Shown here: positions 1 through 6,852 of the stretch, one piece after another
Layout of the letters: the number at the start of each line of letters is the position of its first letter
Position numbering within the stretch: position 1 is the first letter of the stretch
Source: JBBQZL01 sp038207745
GTDB lineage: Bacteria; Actinomycetota; Thermoleophilia; Solirubrobacterales; 70-9
Direction of reading: 5' to 3'
Length of the DNA: 21,883 bases
Assembly: GCA_038207745.1 (NCBI GenBank)
Contig: JBBQZL010000016.1
Location: 1 to 21,883, forward strand
Position numbers and translations under genes: made by a program
Notes under the pieces: model-generated
Seen by the model: the letters and a program-made list of their open reading frames with translations, nothing else
Told to the model about the DNA's origin: nothing
The model's database searches: none

Positions 1-511
1 GAACCGCGATCTCGGGCTTGAGGAGCGCGAGCTGCAGGAGTTCCATCCGCTTCTTCTCTCCACCCGAGAAGCCGTCGTTGAGGTACCGGGTCGAGAAGTC
101 CTTGGGGATGTTGGCCAGCTCCATCGCGCTCTGGGCGGTGCGGGCGAAGTCCTTGATCTTGATCGGCGGCTCGCCGTGGGCCTCACGGTGGGCGTTGAGG
201 ATCGTTCGCAGGTACTTGGTCACCGAGACGCCGGGGATCGCGGTCGGGTATTGGAAGGCCATGAAGAGTCCCGCCTTCGAGCGCACATCGGGGGCGGCCT
301 CGGTGATGTCCTCGCCCTTGAAGACGATGTTTCCCTCGGTCACCTCCAGCGCCGGGTGGCCCATGATCGCGTTGGCAAGCGTCGACTTGCCGGAGCCGTT
401 TGGTCCCATCAGGGCGTGGACCTTGCCCTTCTCGACCTTCAGGTCGAGGCACTTGAGGATCTCCTTCTCCTCGACGCGGACGTGCAGATTGTTGATCTCG
501 AGTTCAGCCAT
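1..511 (-). CDS. sufC: SufC, Fe-S cluster assembly ATPase (3' end outside window)
   Basis: This is the cytoplasmic ABC-type ATPase of the SufBCD scaffold, which drives assembly of iron-sulfur clusters. About 170 N-terminal residues are visible; the family is usually about 250 residues. It starts MAELEINNLHV. Walker A is GPNGSGKST at about residues 36-44. The Q-loop region (FMAFQYP) and a signature-like FSGGEKKRMELLQLA, characteristic of SufC, are present. Walker B and the H-loop lie beyond the left edge. The ATG at 511 has GGAG a few bases upstream. It lies 38 bp downstream of a Rrf2 regulator on the same strand, so the two are probably co-transcribed, with further suf genes expected to the left. 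The family assignment is secure; membership of a complete suf operon is inferred. Confidence 0.96.
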   Translation of the reverse strand, partial: MAELEINNLHVRVEEKEILKCLDLKVEKGKVHALMGPNGSGKSTLANAIMGHPALEVTEGNIVFKGEDITEAAPDVRSKAGLFMAFQYPTAIPGVSVTKYLRTILNAHREAHGEPPIKIKDFARTAQSAMELANIPKDFSTRYLNDGFSGGEKKRMELLQLALLKPEIAV

Positions 512-549
512 TGGTCTCCGTTTTGGTGGAAGTGTTAGCGGTGCGGGAT

Positions 550-1032
550 TCAGGCGGCCGTGCCAACGGCCTCGACACGGAGTTCTTCCGGGTCGCCGTC
601 GGCACCGCTGAACTCGACGAGTTCGGCAAGCGTCGTTCCGGCAAGCGCGCGGGTGACACCGCTCTGGACGCGTGTCCACAGCAGCTTCGTGGCACAAAGT
701 CGATGACCGTCGCCCTCATGTGAGCAGAGGACCTTGCCTTCAGGCACCTCGTGAAAACACTCCATCGGCGCGATCTGGCCCTCCAGAGCCTCAACCACCT
801 GATCCATCGTGATCTCTTCTGCCGGTCTCGCCAACTTGTAGCCCCCGTGGGCACCACGGGTCGAGCGGACCAGTTCAGCCTTGCGAAGCTTTGCGACGAG
901 ATGTTCCATGTACGAGAGCGGCAGCCGCTCCGACTCGGCCACGGCGCTCAGCGAAACCGGCTCTGCGCCGGGCTGTCGCCCGAGCTCAACCATCAACCTG
1001 ACGCCGTACTCAGCTTTTGTCGAAAAGAGCAT
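550..1032 (-). CDS. Rrf2-family transcriptional regulator, probable Fe-S sensor of the suf operon
   Basis: This 160-residue protein belongs to the Rrf2/IscR winged-helix family. The DNA-binding part spans about residues 1-65 (MLFSTKAEYGVRLMVEL, then LSAVAESERLPLSYMEHLVAKLRKAELVRSTRG and the wing AHGGYKLARP). Three cysteines, C92, C103 and C113, sit where IscR carries its cluster ligands, but the spacing is C-x10-C-x9-C, wider than the C-x5-C-x5-C of E. coli IscR. The reading frame stays open upstream to 1311. I start at the ATG at 1032 because the Rrf2 fold begins immediately there; a weak TAGGA lies about 11 bases upstream. It is the first gene before sufC. By analogy with IscR and RsrR it probably senses cluster status or redox and represses the suf genes; that role is inferred. 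Confidence 0.93.
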   Translation of the reverse strand: MLFSTKAEYGVRLMVELGRQPGAEPVSLSAVAESERLPLSYMEHLVAKLRKAELVRSTRGAHGGYKLARPAEEITMDQVVEALEGQIAPMECFHEVPEGKVLCSHEGDGHRLCATKLLWTRVQSGVTRALAGTTLAELVEFSGADGDPEELRVEAVGTAA

Positions 1033-1190
1033 CGGGCTAAATCCTACCGGATGACTCGGATTCCCCGGTCTCCGTGTCTGGACGGGAGGGTCGGCGTGGG
1101 TTCGGAACTCCTGCGGCCCCTCCGGGGCAAACGAAGCTCCCGGTCCGCCCCATCCCCGCGTAAGGCACGGCGCCCGAGCTCCAAGGCAGG

Positions 1191-1206
1191 CACGCCCCGG
1201 GGCGTG
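1191..1206. repeat. 16-bp perfect palindrome
   Basis: CACGCCCCGGGGCGTG is fully self-complementary without a loop. It lies about 160 bp upstream of the Rrf2 gene and could be an operator or part of a larger structured region. No partner copy was seen in the window. Confidence 0.6.
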
Positions 1207-1289
1207 AGACCAGACGCTGCGGTCCCGGTCCTTTCGAGCAAAACGGGCAGCCCGGCGCGGCCAGTGATCGCGGTGGGCGAGATCGGCAA

Positions 1290-1361
1290 CGCGACCAGAC
1301 CGGGGCGACAAAACTACCTATGGGGTCGTTTTGTCGCCCCGGTCCATGCAGAACGGTCGCG
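1290..1361. repeat. Long hairpin: perfect 17-bp stem with outer 7-bp stem
   Basis: The arms at 1298-1314 (GACCGGGGCGACAAAAC) and 1328-1344 are perfect reverse complements around a 13-base loop. A second pair, CGCGACC (1290-1296) and GGTCGCG (1355-1361), extends the dyad beyond an asymmetric internal loop. It lies about 180 bp past the stop of the acetyltransferase gene, further than a usual terminator, and about 260 bp upstream of the Rrf2 gene. There is no U-run. It may be an interspersed palindromic repeat or a structured RNA; function unknown. Confidence 0.75.
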
Positions 1362-1540
1362 CTTGGAGCCAACTGCGCTGTGAAGCAAACCAGCGGCGCT
1401 TGCGGTGGTGTCGAGCCCGCCGGAAACAGGTGCGCTGCCTGGCGCCGCATGTTGCTTTGAAGCTGAGGAGGCCTGTGGGCCGTCGACAGTTGTTCTGAGC
1501 CCCAGGCGACCAAAGGGAAACTTCCGCGAGGGGCGGGCGA

Positions 1541-2212
1541 TCAATCCTTGGGGGGCCTGCGCATGATCGCGAGGCGGAAGACCCGCCAGGGGTTGACGAC
1601 CGGGGCGCTCCGGGCGGTTTCCCGAAGCACTCGCGCCAGCTTCGAACCACGGAAGCTGCCCGGTTCCGGAATGTCGATCAGCATCTCGGTGTTGCCCGAG
1701 GCGCTGGGCCGTACCCACGATCCTCCGGGGGCGATGTGGCGAAAGAGCTCGATCGCGTCGGCGTTCTCGCTCAGCAACAGGGCGATGAAGTGATCGATCC
1801 CCTCGTCGCGGGCACGCTCGATCAAGCGCTCGAGCAGCGCGCTCGCAACTCCCCGGCCCTGCCACGGGTCGTCGACCACAACCGCCACCTCGGCCTCGAG
1901 CGGATCATCGGAGCGGATGAAGCGGGCGACACCGACGATCGATCCGTCCTTCGGGTCGAGGCCGACAAGTGCCTCATGATCGTGATGGTCGACCTCGGTC
2001 AGATAGCGGAGGTCCTGTTCGGTCAGCCGGTCGAGTGGCGCGAAGAAGCGCCGGTACCTGGTCTCCGGGCTGAGTCGGTCGAAGCCGGCGGTGATCAGCG
2101 ACTTGTCGTCGGCGTGGATCGGCCGGATCAGGATCTCTTCGCCATCGCTGAGAATCACCGACTCGCACAGTTCGCCGTTCACTTCATCGTTCGCTTCATC
2201 GTCTTGATTCAA
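1541..2212 (-). CDS. GNAT-family N-acetyltransferase (Pat-like domain)
   Basis: This 223-residue protein has one GNAT acetyl-CoA-binding fold. The motif LSPETRYRRFF (about 48-57) is typical of the GNAT domain found in Pat-type protein lysine acetyltransferases. VAVVVDDPWQGRGVASALLERL (about 109-130) is motif A, with the Q-G-R-G-V-A pyrophosphate loop at 118-123. There is no cyclic-nucleotide-binding or CoA-ligase domain. The substrate is unknown; protein lysine, an amino acid or a small amine are all possible. The start is a TTG whose last two bases overlap the TGA of the upstream response-regulator gene, so translation is probably coupled. The nearby ATG codons are out of frame. Co-transcription with a two-component system hints at a regulatory role, which is inference. 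Confidence 0.87.
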   Translation of the reverse strand: MNQDDEANDEVNGELCESVILSDGEEILIRPIHADDKSLITAGFDRLSPETRYRRFFAPLDRLTEQDLRYLTEVDHHDHEALVGLDPKDGSIVGVARFIRSDDPLEAEVAVVVDDPWQGRGVASALLERLIERARDEGIDHFIALLLSENADAIELFRHIAPGGSWVRPSASGNTEMLIDIPEPGSFRGSKLARVLRETARSAPVVNPWRVFRLAIMRRPPKD

Positions 2213-2838
2213 GGGTCGATCAGTCCCCGCCGGATTGCATAGCGAACCAGCTCAACCCGGTCTCGCATTCCGAGCTTTCGCATCGCGTTCGATCGGTGGT
2301 TTTCGATCGTCTTCTCGGATAGATGCAGGATTCCGGCAATCTCGCGATTCGTGTGAGCTTCCGCAACCAGCTTGACGATCTCCTCTTCACGGGGAGTCAG
2401 TTCCTCACCGCCGCCCGTGCCGCGTTCGAGGACGTCGCGGATCAGCGCGCTCTGCGCATCAGGCGTAAGAAAGGGTTCGCCGCGTTCAACCGCCCGGATC
2501 GCCGCAAGCAGGTCGGTATCCGCCTGGGTCTTGAGGACATACCCCGACGCGCCCGCCTTCAGGGCTTCGAACAGATATCGCTCATCGTCGTGCATGGAGA
2601 GGATCAAGACCGCAATCTCGGGAGCCTGTGCCTTGATCTCCCTGGTTGCCTGTAATCCGGTCAGCTTGGGCATCTTCACATCGAGGATTGCGAGGTCGGG
2701 GCGTTCCCTGAGCGCCAGGTCGCGCGCCGCGGCGCCATCAGCGGCCTCCCCGACCACCTCCAGGTCGGGCTGCCTCTCGAGCAGGAGCCTGATTCCCGAA
2801 CGGACAATGCCGTGGTCATCTGCGATCAGAATGCGCAT
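2209..2838 (-). CDS. NarL/FixJ-type (LuxR-HTH) response regulator
   Basis: A receiver domain (about 1-120) is followed by a LuxR-type helix-turn-helix (about 146-207). The acidic pair D7-D8, phospho-acceptor D53 (AILDVKMP), switch serine S81 and lysine K103 are all present. The C-terminal LTPREEEIVKLVAEAHTNREI and LSEKTIENHRSNAMRKLG are classical NarL-class DNA-binding sequence. I prefer the ATG at 2838 because GGCAGG lies 9 bases upstream and family members begin MRILIADDH; an ATG at 2847 would add three residues. The partner is almost certainly the HisKA_3 kinase at 3267-4262, although a gene on the opposite strand separates them. It overlaps the downstream acetyltransferase start. A (GGC)5 run lies at 2861-2875 in its leader. 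The regulon is unknown. Confidence 0.96.
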   Translation of the reverse strand: MRILIADDHGIVRSGIRLLLERQPDLEVVGEAADGAAARDLALRERPDLAILDVKMPKLTGLQATREIKAQAPEIAVLILSMHDDERYLFEALKAGASGYVLKTQADTDLLAAIRAVERGEPFLTPDAQSALIRDVLERGTGGGEELTPREEEIVKLVAEAHTNREIAGILHLSEKTIENHRSNAMRKLGMRDRVELVRYAIRRGLIDP

Positions 2839-2901
2839 GCCCGGCATCCTGCCAATTCAGGGCGGCGGCGGCGGCGAATCGATCCTTCGTATGCTTGATG
2901 A

Positions 2902-3270
2902 GTGAGATTAGGTGAACCAACCTCGTACCTGGCCCTCAGAGGCGGCAGCGAAGTGTTCAGCTCGGATGGAATCCGGGTTGGAACCGTGAGCACGGTCCTT
3001 GCCGACGATGCGGATGACATCTTTGAGGGCATAGTGATCAGCGCAGCCAGCTCCGAGGAAGACCTCGGGGAGCGCTTTGTCGACGCCGAGCTTGTCAGCT
3101 CGATCTTCGAGCGCGGCGTTGAGTTGAGCATCGACGCCGGCCTCGTCGATGAGCTTCCGCCACCCAAGGACAACTCGCTTGCCGAAGAAATCGGTTCAAG
3201 GGACATCGGCGGCGGGCGATCGACGTCGGTCTTCAGCCGGGCCTGGAAGCGGATAACCGGCAACTACTAA
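2902..3270 (+). CDS. PRC-barrel-like small protein
   Basis: This 122-residue cytoplasmic protein has no signal peptide or membrane segment. Residues about 15-85 (GSEVFSSDGIRVGTVSTVL, FEGIVIS, FVDAELVSSIFERGVELSI) resemble the PRC-barrel or a related beta-barrel: a glycine, a D-G-x-x-V-G-x-V strand pair, then paired strands ending near LP. The acidic C-terminal part (about 86-122) ends in a basic tail. The start is a GTG; no in-frame ATG precedes it and the ribosome binding site is poor. It runs opposite to the kinase and regulator genes that flank it, and its TAA overlaps the kinase stop (3267-3269) tail to tail. PRC-barrels occur in RNA processing and photosynthetic proteins; no specific role can be given here. 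Confidence 0.72.
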   Translation: MRLGEPTSYLALRGGSEVFSSDGIRVGTVSTVLADDADDIFEGIVISAASSEEDLGERFVDAELVSSIFERGVELSIDAGLVDELPPPKDNSLAEEIGSRDIGGGRSTSVFSRAWKRITGNY

Positions 3271-4262
3271 GCCTCGTCTGCGCCCGGTAGGTCACCGGGA
3301 TCGGGGACCCTGAGCTCGACGGTGGTGCCCCGGCCCGGCCCCGAGCGGATCTCAAGATCGCCCTCGACCAGGAGGGCCCTCTCCCGCATGCCGCCGAGAC
3401 CGAGTCCGTCTTCGGATCTTGCAAACGCGAAGCCATCGCCGTCGTCGGCCACGGTCAGCTGAACGGATCTGTCCCGGCGCGAAAGGCTGACCGAGACGAT
3501 CTTGGCCGAACTGTGCCTGACCACATTCGAGAGCGCCTCCTGAGCGACGCGGTAGAGGACTATCTGCACGTCGCCGTCGAGTCCGGCCAGCTCGCCATCG
3601 GCGCGAAACGCCGCCTGCATCTCGGTGCTTCTTTCCACCTGCTCGACGAGCCCGGCAACCGCGGCCTTCAGGCCGAGGTCATCCAACGCCGTCGGTCGTA
3701 GCTGCCGGGCAAGAGCGAGCAGCTCCTCCATCGCCCTGTTGGCCAGCAGCCGGGTCTCGGCGATCTCGGCCCGGAGTTCGGGCGGCGCGGCCTCCCTTGC
3801 CGCCTCGAGTCTCAGGAGGACACCGGTCAGCGATTGATTGACCTCATCGTGGAGATCGCGGGCCACCCGTGCGCGCTCCTCTTCCTGAGCGTGGAGCGCC
3901 GCCCCGGAAGCGCTGCGGCGCTCTGCCTCGAGACGTCGCATCATCCTGATGAAGGCGAGCTCGATCCGCTCGACCTCCTCGGTCTCACCCTTGCCGTCGA
4001 ATGAGGCCGGCAGGTTCGCGCCGGGCCGGCTGAGATCAACGCGCTCCATCTCGTCGATAAGCGTCTCGAGCGGGATGAAGCGACGTCGCAGGACGACCAG
4101 ATTCAACGCAACGCTGAGCGCCACAGCCGCCGCGATGACGAGGAGGAGAAGCGGCCCACCAGCCTGATCCGCCCGTGCGGCGTAGTCGACGAACAGCGCC
4201 ACCACGCAGATCATCACCGCATTGACGGTGAGAACCTGGACGAGAAGTGATTGGCGTCTCAC
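3267..4262 (-). CDS. Membrane sensor histidine kinase (HisKA_3, NarX/DegS class)
   Basis: This 331-residue kinase has two N-terminal membrane segments (about 6-26 and 37-58) separated by only about 10 residues, so it has almost no extracellular sensor. A HAMP-like linker (about 60-115) follows. The dimerisation and phosphotransfer helix is RARVARDLHDEVNQSLTGVLL with H138. The HATPase domain has an N-box (QEALSNVVRHSSA, N246), G1 (DDGDGF, 273-278) and G2 (GLGLGGMRER, 286-295). The GTG at 4262 is the only start that keeps the first membrane helix intact. The short sensor suggests detection within the membrane, as in LiaS- or DesK-type kinases; this is inference. Its partner is the NarL-type regulator at 2209-2838. 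Confidence 0.95.
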   Translation of the reverse strand: MRRQSLLVQVLTVNAVMICVVALFVDYAARADQAGGPLLLLVIAAAVALSVALNLVVLRRRFIPLETLIDEMERVDLSRPGANLPASFDGKGETEEVERIELAFIRMMRRLEAERRSASGAALHAQEEERARVARDLHDEVNQSLTGVLLRLEAAREAAPPELRAEIAETRLLANRAMEELLALARQLRPTALDDLGLKAAVAGLVEQVERSTEMQAAFRADGELAGLDGDVQIVLYRVAQEALSNVVRHSSAKIVSVSLSRRDRSVQLTVADDGDGFAFARSEDGLGLGGMRERALLVEGDLEIRSGPGRGTTVELRVPDPGDLPGADEA

Positions 4263-4322
4263 CCCGTCAAGACTAGATGCCCAACCTGGCGACTAGTGGG
4301 TGGATGAGCGAGGACAGGGGGT

Positions 4323-4337
4323 GGCACCCATGGTGCC
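4323..4337. promoter_or_regulatory. Small hairpin in the divergent kinase/htpX region
   Basis: GGCACC (4323-4328) and GGTGCC (4332-4337) form a 6-bp stem with a CAT loop. G-rich and C-rich flanks (4317-4320 and 4341-4345) could extend it. It sits in the 145-bp divergent interval between the histidine kinase and htpX, where both promoters must lie, so it could be an operator or leader structure. Confidence 0.4.
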
Positions 4338-4407
4338 GGCGCCCCCGCATCTCCATACTTTCGAGAAGCGGAAGCACCCAAATTCACGAACCAGGAGTTG
4401 AGACCAA

Positions 4408-5262
4408 GTGAGCACGACCAAGCAGTCCACCTTCGGAGCGACGCTTCGCACGACGATCCTGATGGCCAGCCTCTCGGGCATCCTGGTACTGATCGGGTTC
4501 CTGGTTGGAGGTGGAAACACAGCGATCCCGTTGCTGTTCCTCGGTTTTGCCGTGCTGATCAACTTCGGCTCGTACTTCTTCAGCGACAAGATGGCGCTGA
4601 AGATGAGCCGGGCGCAGCCGATCTCGGAAGAGGAGGCGCCCCGGCTCTACCAGATCGTGCGTGAACTCTCCACCCGGGCCGGCATCTCGATGCCGAGGCT
4701 CTACATGATCCCCCAGGATCAGCCGAACGCCTTCGCAACCGGTCGCAACCAGAAGCACTCCGCCGTCGCCGTCACCCGCGGGATCACCCAGCTCCTCTCG
4801 GAAGATGAGCTGCGTGGAGTCATCTCCCACGAGCTGGCCCACATCAAGCACCGCGACATCCTGATCCAGTCGGTTGCAGCCACGATCGGCGCCAGCATCA
4901 CCTACGTCGGGTACATGGTCATGTTCATGACCGATGAGAACAACCCGCTTGCCCTGCTCGCGATCTGGCTGCTTGCACCGCTGGCCGCGACGATCATCCA
5001 GCTCTCGATCTCGCGTCAGCGCGAGTACGCGGCGGATGCGGGTGGCGCGGAGATCTCCGGCAACCCCGAGTCCCTGGCCAGCGCGCTGCTCCGGCTCGAG
5101 CAGGGTGCCTCGGATATGCCGATGCAGACAAATGCCGCAACCGAGCCCCTCTACATCATCAAGCCCTTCAAGTCCAAGGGCATCGCCGGCCTGTTCTCCA
5201 CCCATCCTCCGACAGAGGAGCGGGTCCGCAGGCTTCGGCAGATGCGCCCCTCACTCGGCTGA
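4408..5262 (+). CDS. htpX: HtpX, membrane zinc metalloprotease (M48B)
   Basis: HtpX is an integral membrane protease that degrades damaged or misfolded membrane proteins. This 284-residue protein has the usual length and layout: two N-terminal membrane helices (about 16-34 and 38-57), the zinc motif HELAH at 141-145 followed by IKHRD, two more membrane segments (about 152-174 and 180-199), and the third zinc ligand in SRQREYAAD (E206). It ends with the typical FSTHPPTEERVRRL. The GTG start at 4408 has AGGAG (4393-4397) 10 bases upstream; there is no in-frame ATG before the first helix. It is divergent from a short-sensor histidine kinase, which would fit envelope-stress control, but that link is only inferred. 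Confidence 0.97.
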   Translation: MSTTKQSTFGATLRTTILMASLSGILVLIGFLVGGGNTAIPLLFLGFAVLINFGSYFFSDKMALKMSRAQPISEEEAPRLYQIVRELSTRAGISMPRLYMIPQDQPNAFATGRNQKHSAVAVTRGITQLLSEDELRGVISHELAHIKHRDILIQSVAATIGASITYVGYMVMFMTDENNPLALLAIWLLAPLAATIIQLSISRQREYAADAGGAEISGNPESLASALLRLEQGASDMPMQTNAATEPLYIIKPFKSKGIAGLFSTHPPTEERVRRLRQMRPSLG

Positions 5263-5305
5263 GCCTTCCGGAAGCGCCCCTGTTTCACCGGCCGTCGGCC
5301 TGCCC

Positions 5306-5344
5306 TTCCAAAGCAGACCGGCGGCCGCTATACTTTCTAAAGTA
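5306..5344 (+). promoter_or_regulatory. Candidate promoter with palindromic operator before the E1/cysO operon
   Basis: TATACT (5329-5334) is a good -10 match. TTCCAA (5306-5311), 17 bases upstream, is a weak -35. Overlapping the -10 is the dyad TACTTT-CT-AAAGTA (5331-5344), which a repressor could use to block the promoter. The sequence is AT-rich against its surroundings. The regulator is unknown. Confidence 0.45.
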
Positions 5345-5379
5345 GGGAAAACCCGATAGAGATTCAGGGGATTACGACA

Positions 5380-6543
5380 ATGACGCTAGTCCAGAGCAAA
5401 GAGCAGACCGCGATCGAGGAGATCACCCCGGCCGAGGCTCTCGAAGAATTGAATTCCGGTGGGGTGACTCTGATCGACACTCGCGAACCCCACGAGTACT
5501 CAGAGGTCCACTTGGACGGCGGTCGCCTCGTACCGCCCGGGATCCTCGCGGACAACATCGCCGACGCCGCGCCGGATCGCTCCGGCCGCGTCCTCCTCTA
5601 CTGCCGGTCCGGCATCCGCTCGGCGACGGCGGCCGAGCAGATGATGGAGCTCGGTTACGAAAACGTCGCCTCCGTTGCCGGGGGAATCCTCGAGTGGCAG
5701 GCCCAGGGCCTGCCGGTCATCGAGGCCGCTGGACTGACGGCTGATCAGCGGGATCGCTACTCGCGCCACACCCTGCTTCCCGAGGTCGGGGTGGACGGCC
5801 AGATCAAGATGCTGAACGCGAAGGTCCTGCTGCTCGGCGCGGGCGGACTCGGAGCGCCCACGGCGCTCTATCTGGCTGCCGCAGGGATCGGGACGATCGG
5901 GCTTATCGACGACGATGTGGTCGATGCCTCGAACCTCCAGCGTCAGGTGATTCACAACACCGAGCGCGTCGGGATGCCGAAGACAACCTCGGCGCGTCTG
6001 ACGATCGAGGCGCTGAACCCCGACATCAATGTGATCGAGCACAACTACCGGCTCGATGCATCGAACGTCATCGAGGTGCTTTCCCAGTACGACGTGATCG
6101 TCGATGGCGCGGACAACTTCCCGGTTCGCTATCTGCTCAATGACGCCTCGGTTCGGCTTGGCAAGCCGGTCGTCTCGGCCTCGATCCTCTCCTTTGATGG
6201 TCAGATCTCGACCTTTGTCCCGTACGAGGGTCCCTGCTACCGCTGCCTCTACCCGACGCCCCCGCCGGCCGATCTGGCACCAAGCTGCTCGGAGAACGGT
6301 GTGCTCGGGGTGATGGCGGGTCTTATGGGTCTGCTCCAGGCAAACGAGGTGATCAAGCTCGTGGTCGGAATCGGCGAGCCGCTGATCGGCCGTCTCCTGC
6401 TCTATGAATCGCTTGGCACGAGGTTCACCGAGCTGAAGATTCGGCGCGACCCGGATTGCCCGATCTGCGGGCCGGACGCAGCGAACATCCCGGACTCGGA
6501 GTTGGGCCAGTTTCCCGACTACGACCTCTTCTGCGCCGGCTAG
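5380..6543 (+). CDS. moeB: Rhodanese-E1 fusion (MoeB/MoeZ-like sulfur-carrier adenylyltransferase)
   Basis: This 387-residue protein activates a ubiquitin-like sulfur carrier by C-terminal adenylation and can supply the sulfur. Residues about 14-113 form a rhodanese domain with active-site C75 in YCRSGIRS. The E1/ThiF domain (about 120-387) has the nucleotide loop GAGGLG (153-158), DDDVVDASNLQRQ (177-189), catalytic-type C303 in PSCSENGVLG, and zinc cysteine pairs C286/C289 and C360/C363. The domain order is the reverse of mycobacterial MoeZ and eukaryotic Uba4/MOCS3, where rhodanese follows the E1. The ATG at 5380 has AGGGG 9 bases upstream. It is 23 bp upstream of the CysO-like carrier gene, its probable substrate. 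A role in molybdopterin synthesis cannot be excluded. Confidence 0.93.
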   Translation: MTLVQSKEQTAIEEITPAEALEELNSGGVTLIDTREPHEYSEVHLDGGRLVPPGILADNIADAAPDRSGRVLLYCRSGIRSATAAEQMMELGYENVASVAGGILEWQAQGLPVIEAAGLTADQRDRYSRHTLLPEVGVDGQIKMLNAKVLLLGAGGLGAPTALYLAAAGIGTIGLIDDDVVDASNLQRQVIHNTERVGMPKTTSARLTIEALNPDINVIEHNYRLDASNVIEVLSQYDVIVDGADNFPVRYLLNDASVRLGKPVVSASILSFDGQISTFVPYEGPCYRCLYPTPPPADLAPSCSENGVLGVMAGLMGLLQANEVIKLVVGIGEPLIGRLLLYESLGTRFTELKIRRDPDCPICGPDAANIPDSELGQFPDYDLFCAG

Positions 6544-6566
6544 TCCCGGCGAATAGGCTCTCTCAG

Positions 6567-6842
6567 ATGGCGACGATCAAGATCCCACCGGTTCTGCGCA
6601 AGCAGACGGGCGGCGAGGCGGAGGTCAGCGCGAAGGGCGCGACCGTCGGCGAGCTGCTTCACTCACTGACCAGTGCCCATCCGGAGACCGAGAGCCAGCT
6701 CTTCGGGCCTGAGGGCGACTTGAATCGGTATGTGAACATCTATCTGAACGATGAGGATGTGCGGGTGCTCAACGGTCTTGAGACGGCAGCCACGGATTCC
6801 GACACGGTTGTGATCCTCCCGGCGATGGCCGGGGGCCGCTGA
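6567..6842 (+). CDS. cysO: CysO-like ubiquitin-fold sulfur carrier ending Gly-Gly-Arg
   Basis: This is a 91-residue MoaD/ThiS-fold protein. IPPVLRKQTGG, RYVNIYLNDEDVRVLNG and ILPAMAGG match M. tuberculosis CysO closely (from memory). CysO is converted to a C-terminal thiocarboxylate that donates sulfur to CysM. CysO normally ends in Gly-Gly; here a final Arg (R91) follows G89-G90, so the tail would have to be trimmed before adenylation. The JAMM peptidase at 10481-10876 could do this, as QbsD does for QbsE. The stop codon reads clearly after GGC-CGC. It forms an operon with the E1-rhodanese gene, and its 3' end faces the SARP-type gene across only 10 bp. Confidence 0.92.
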   Translation: MATIKIPPVLRKQTGGEAEVSAKGATVGELLHSLTSAHPETESQLFGPEGDLNRYVNIYLNDEDVRVLNGLETAATDSDTVVILPAMAGGR

Positions 6843-6852
6843 GCCGCGCGAA

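Larger units (their letters stand above)
1033..1540. other. 508-bp non-coding region rich in inverted repeats
   Basis: I see no convincing gene here. The open frames have biased, repetitive composition and no recognisable domain. The stretch holds the 5' leader of the Rrf2-suf operon next to 1033, a self-complementary 16-mer at 1191-1206 and a long hairpin at 1290-1361. A 22-base segment (1099-1120) resembles one upstream of the JAMM peptidase gene (10917-10938). Such a long gap is unusual in this compact window. Confidence 0.7.

Noticed and set aside
1215..1260. Third copy of the dyad element (shared CGTTTTGC on the minus strand)
   Set aside because: Only about 8 bases match, the second block is absent and no closing stem could be found. 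The same applies to CGTTTTGC near 9942.
1037..1513. 158-residue minus-strand open frame in the gap before the Rrf2 gene
   Set aside because: Pro/Arg/Ser-rich with no domain and covering several inverted repeats; typical of non-coding GC-rich DNA.
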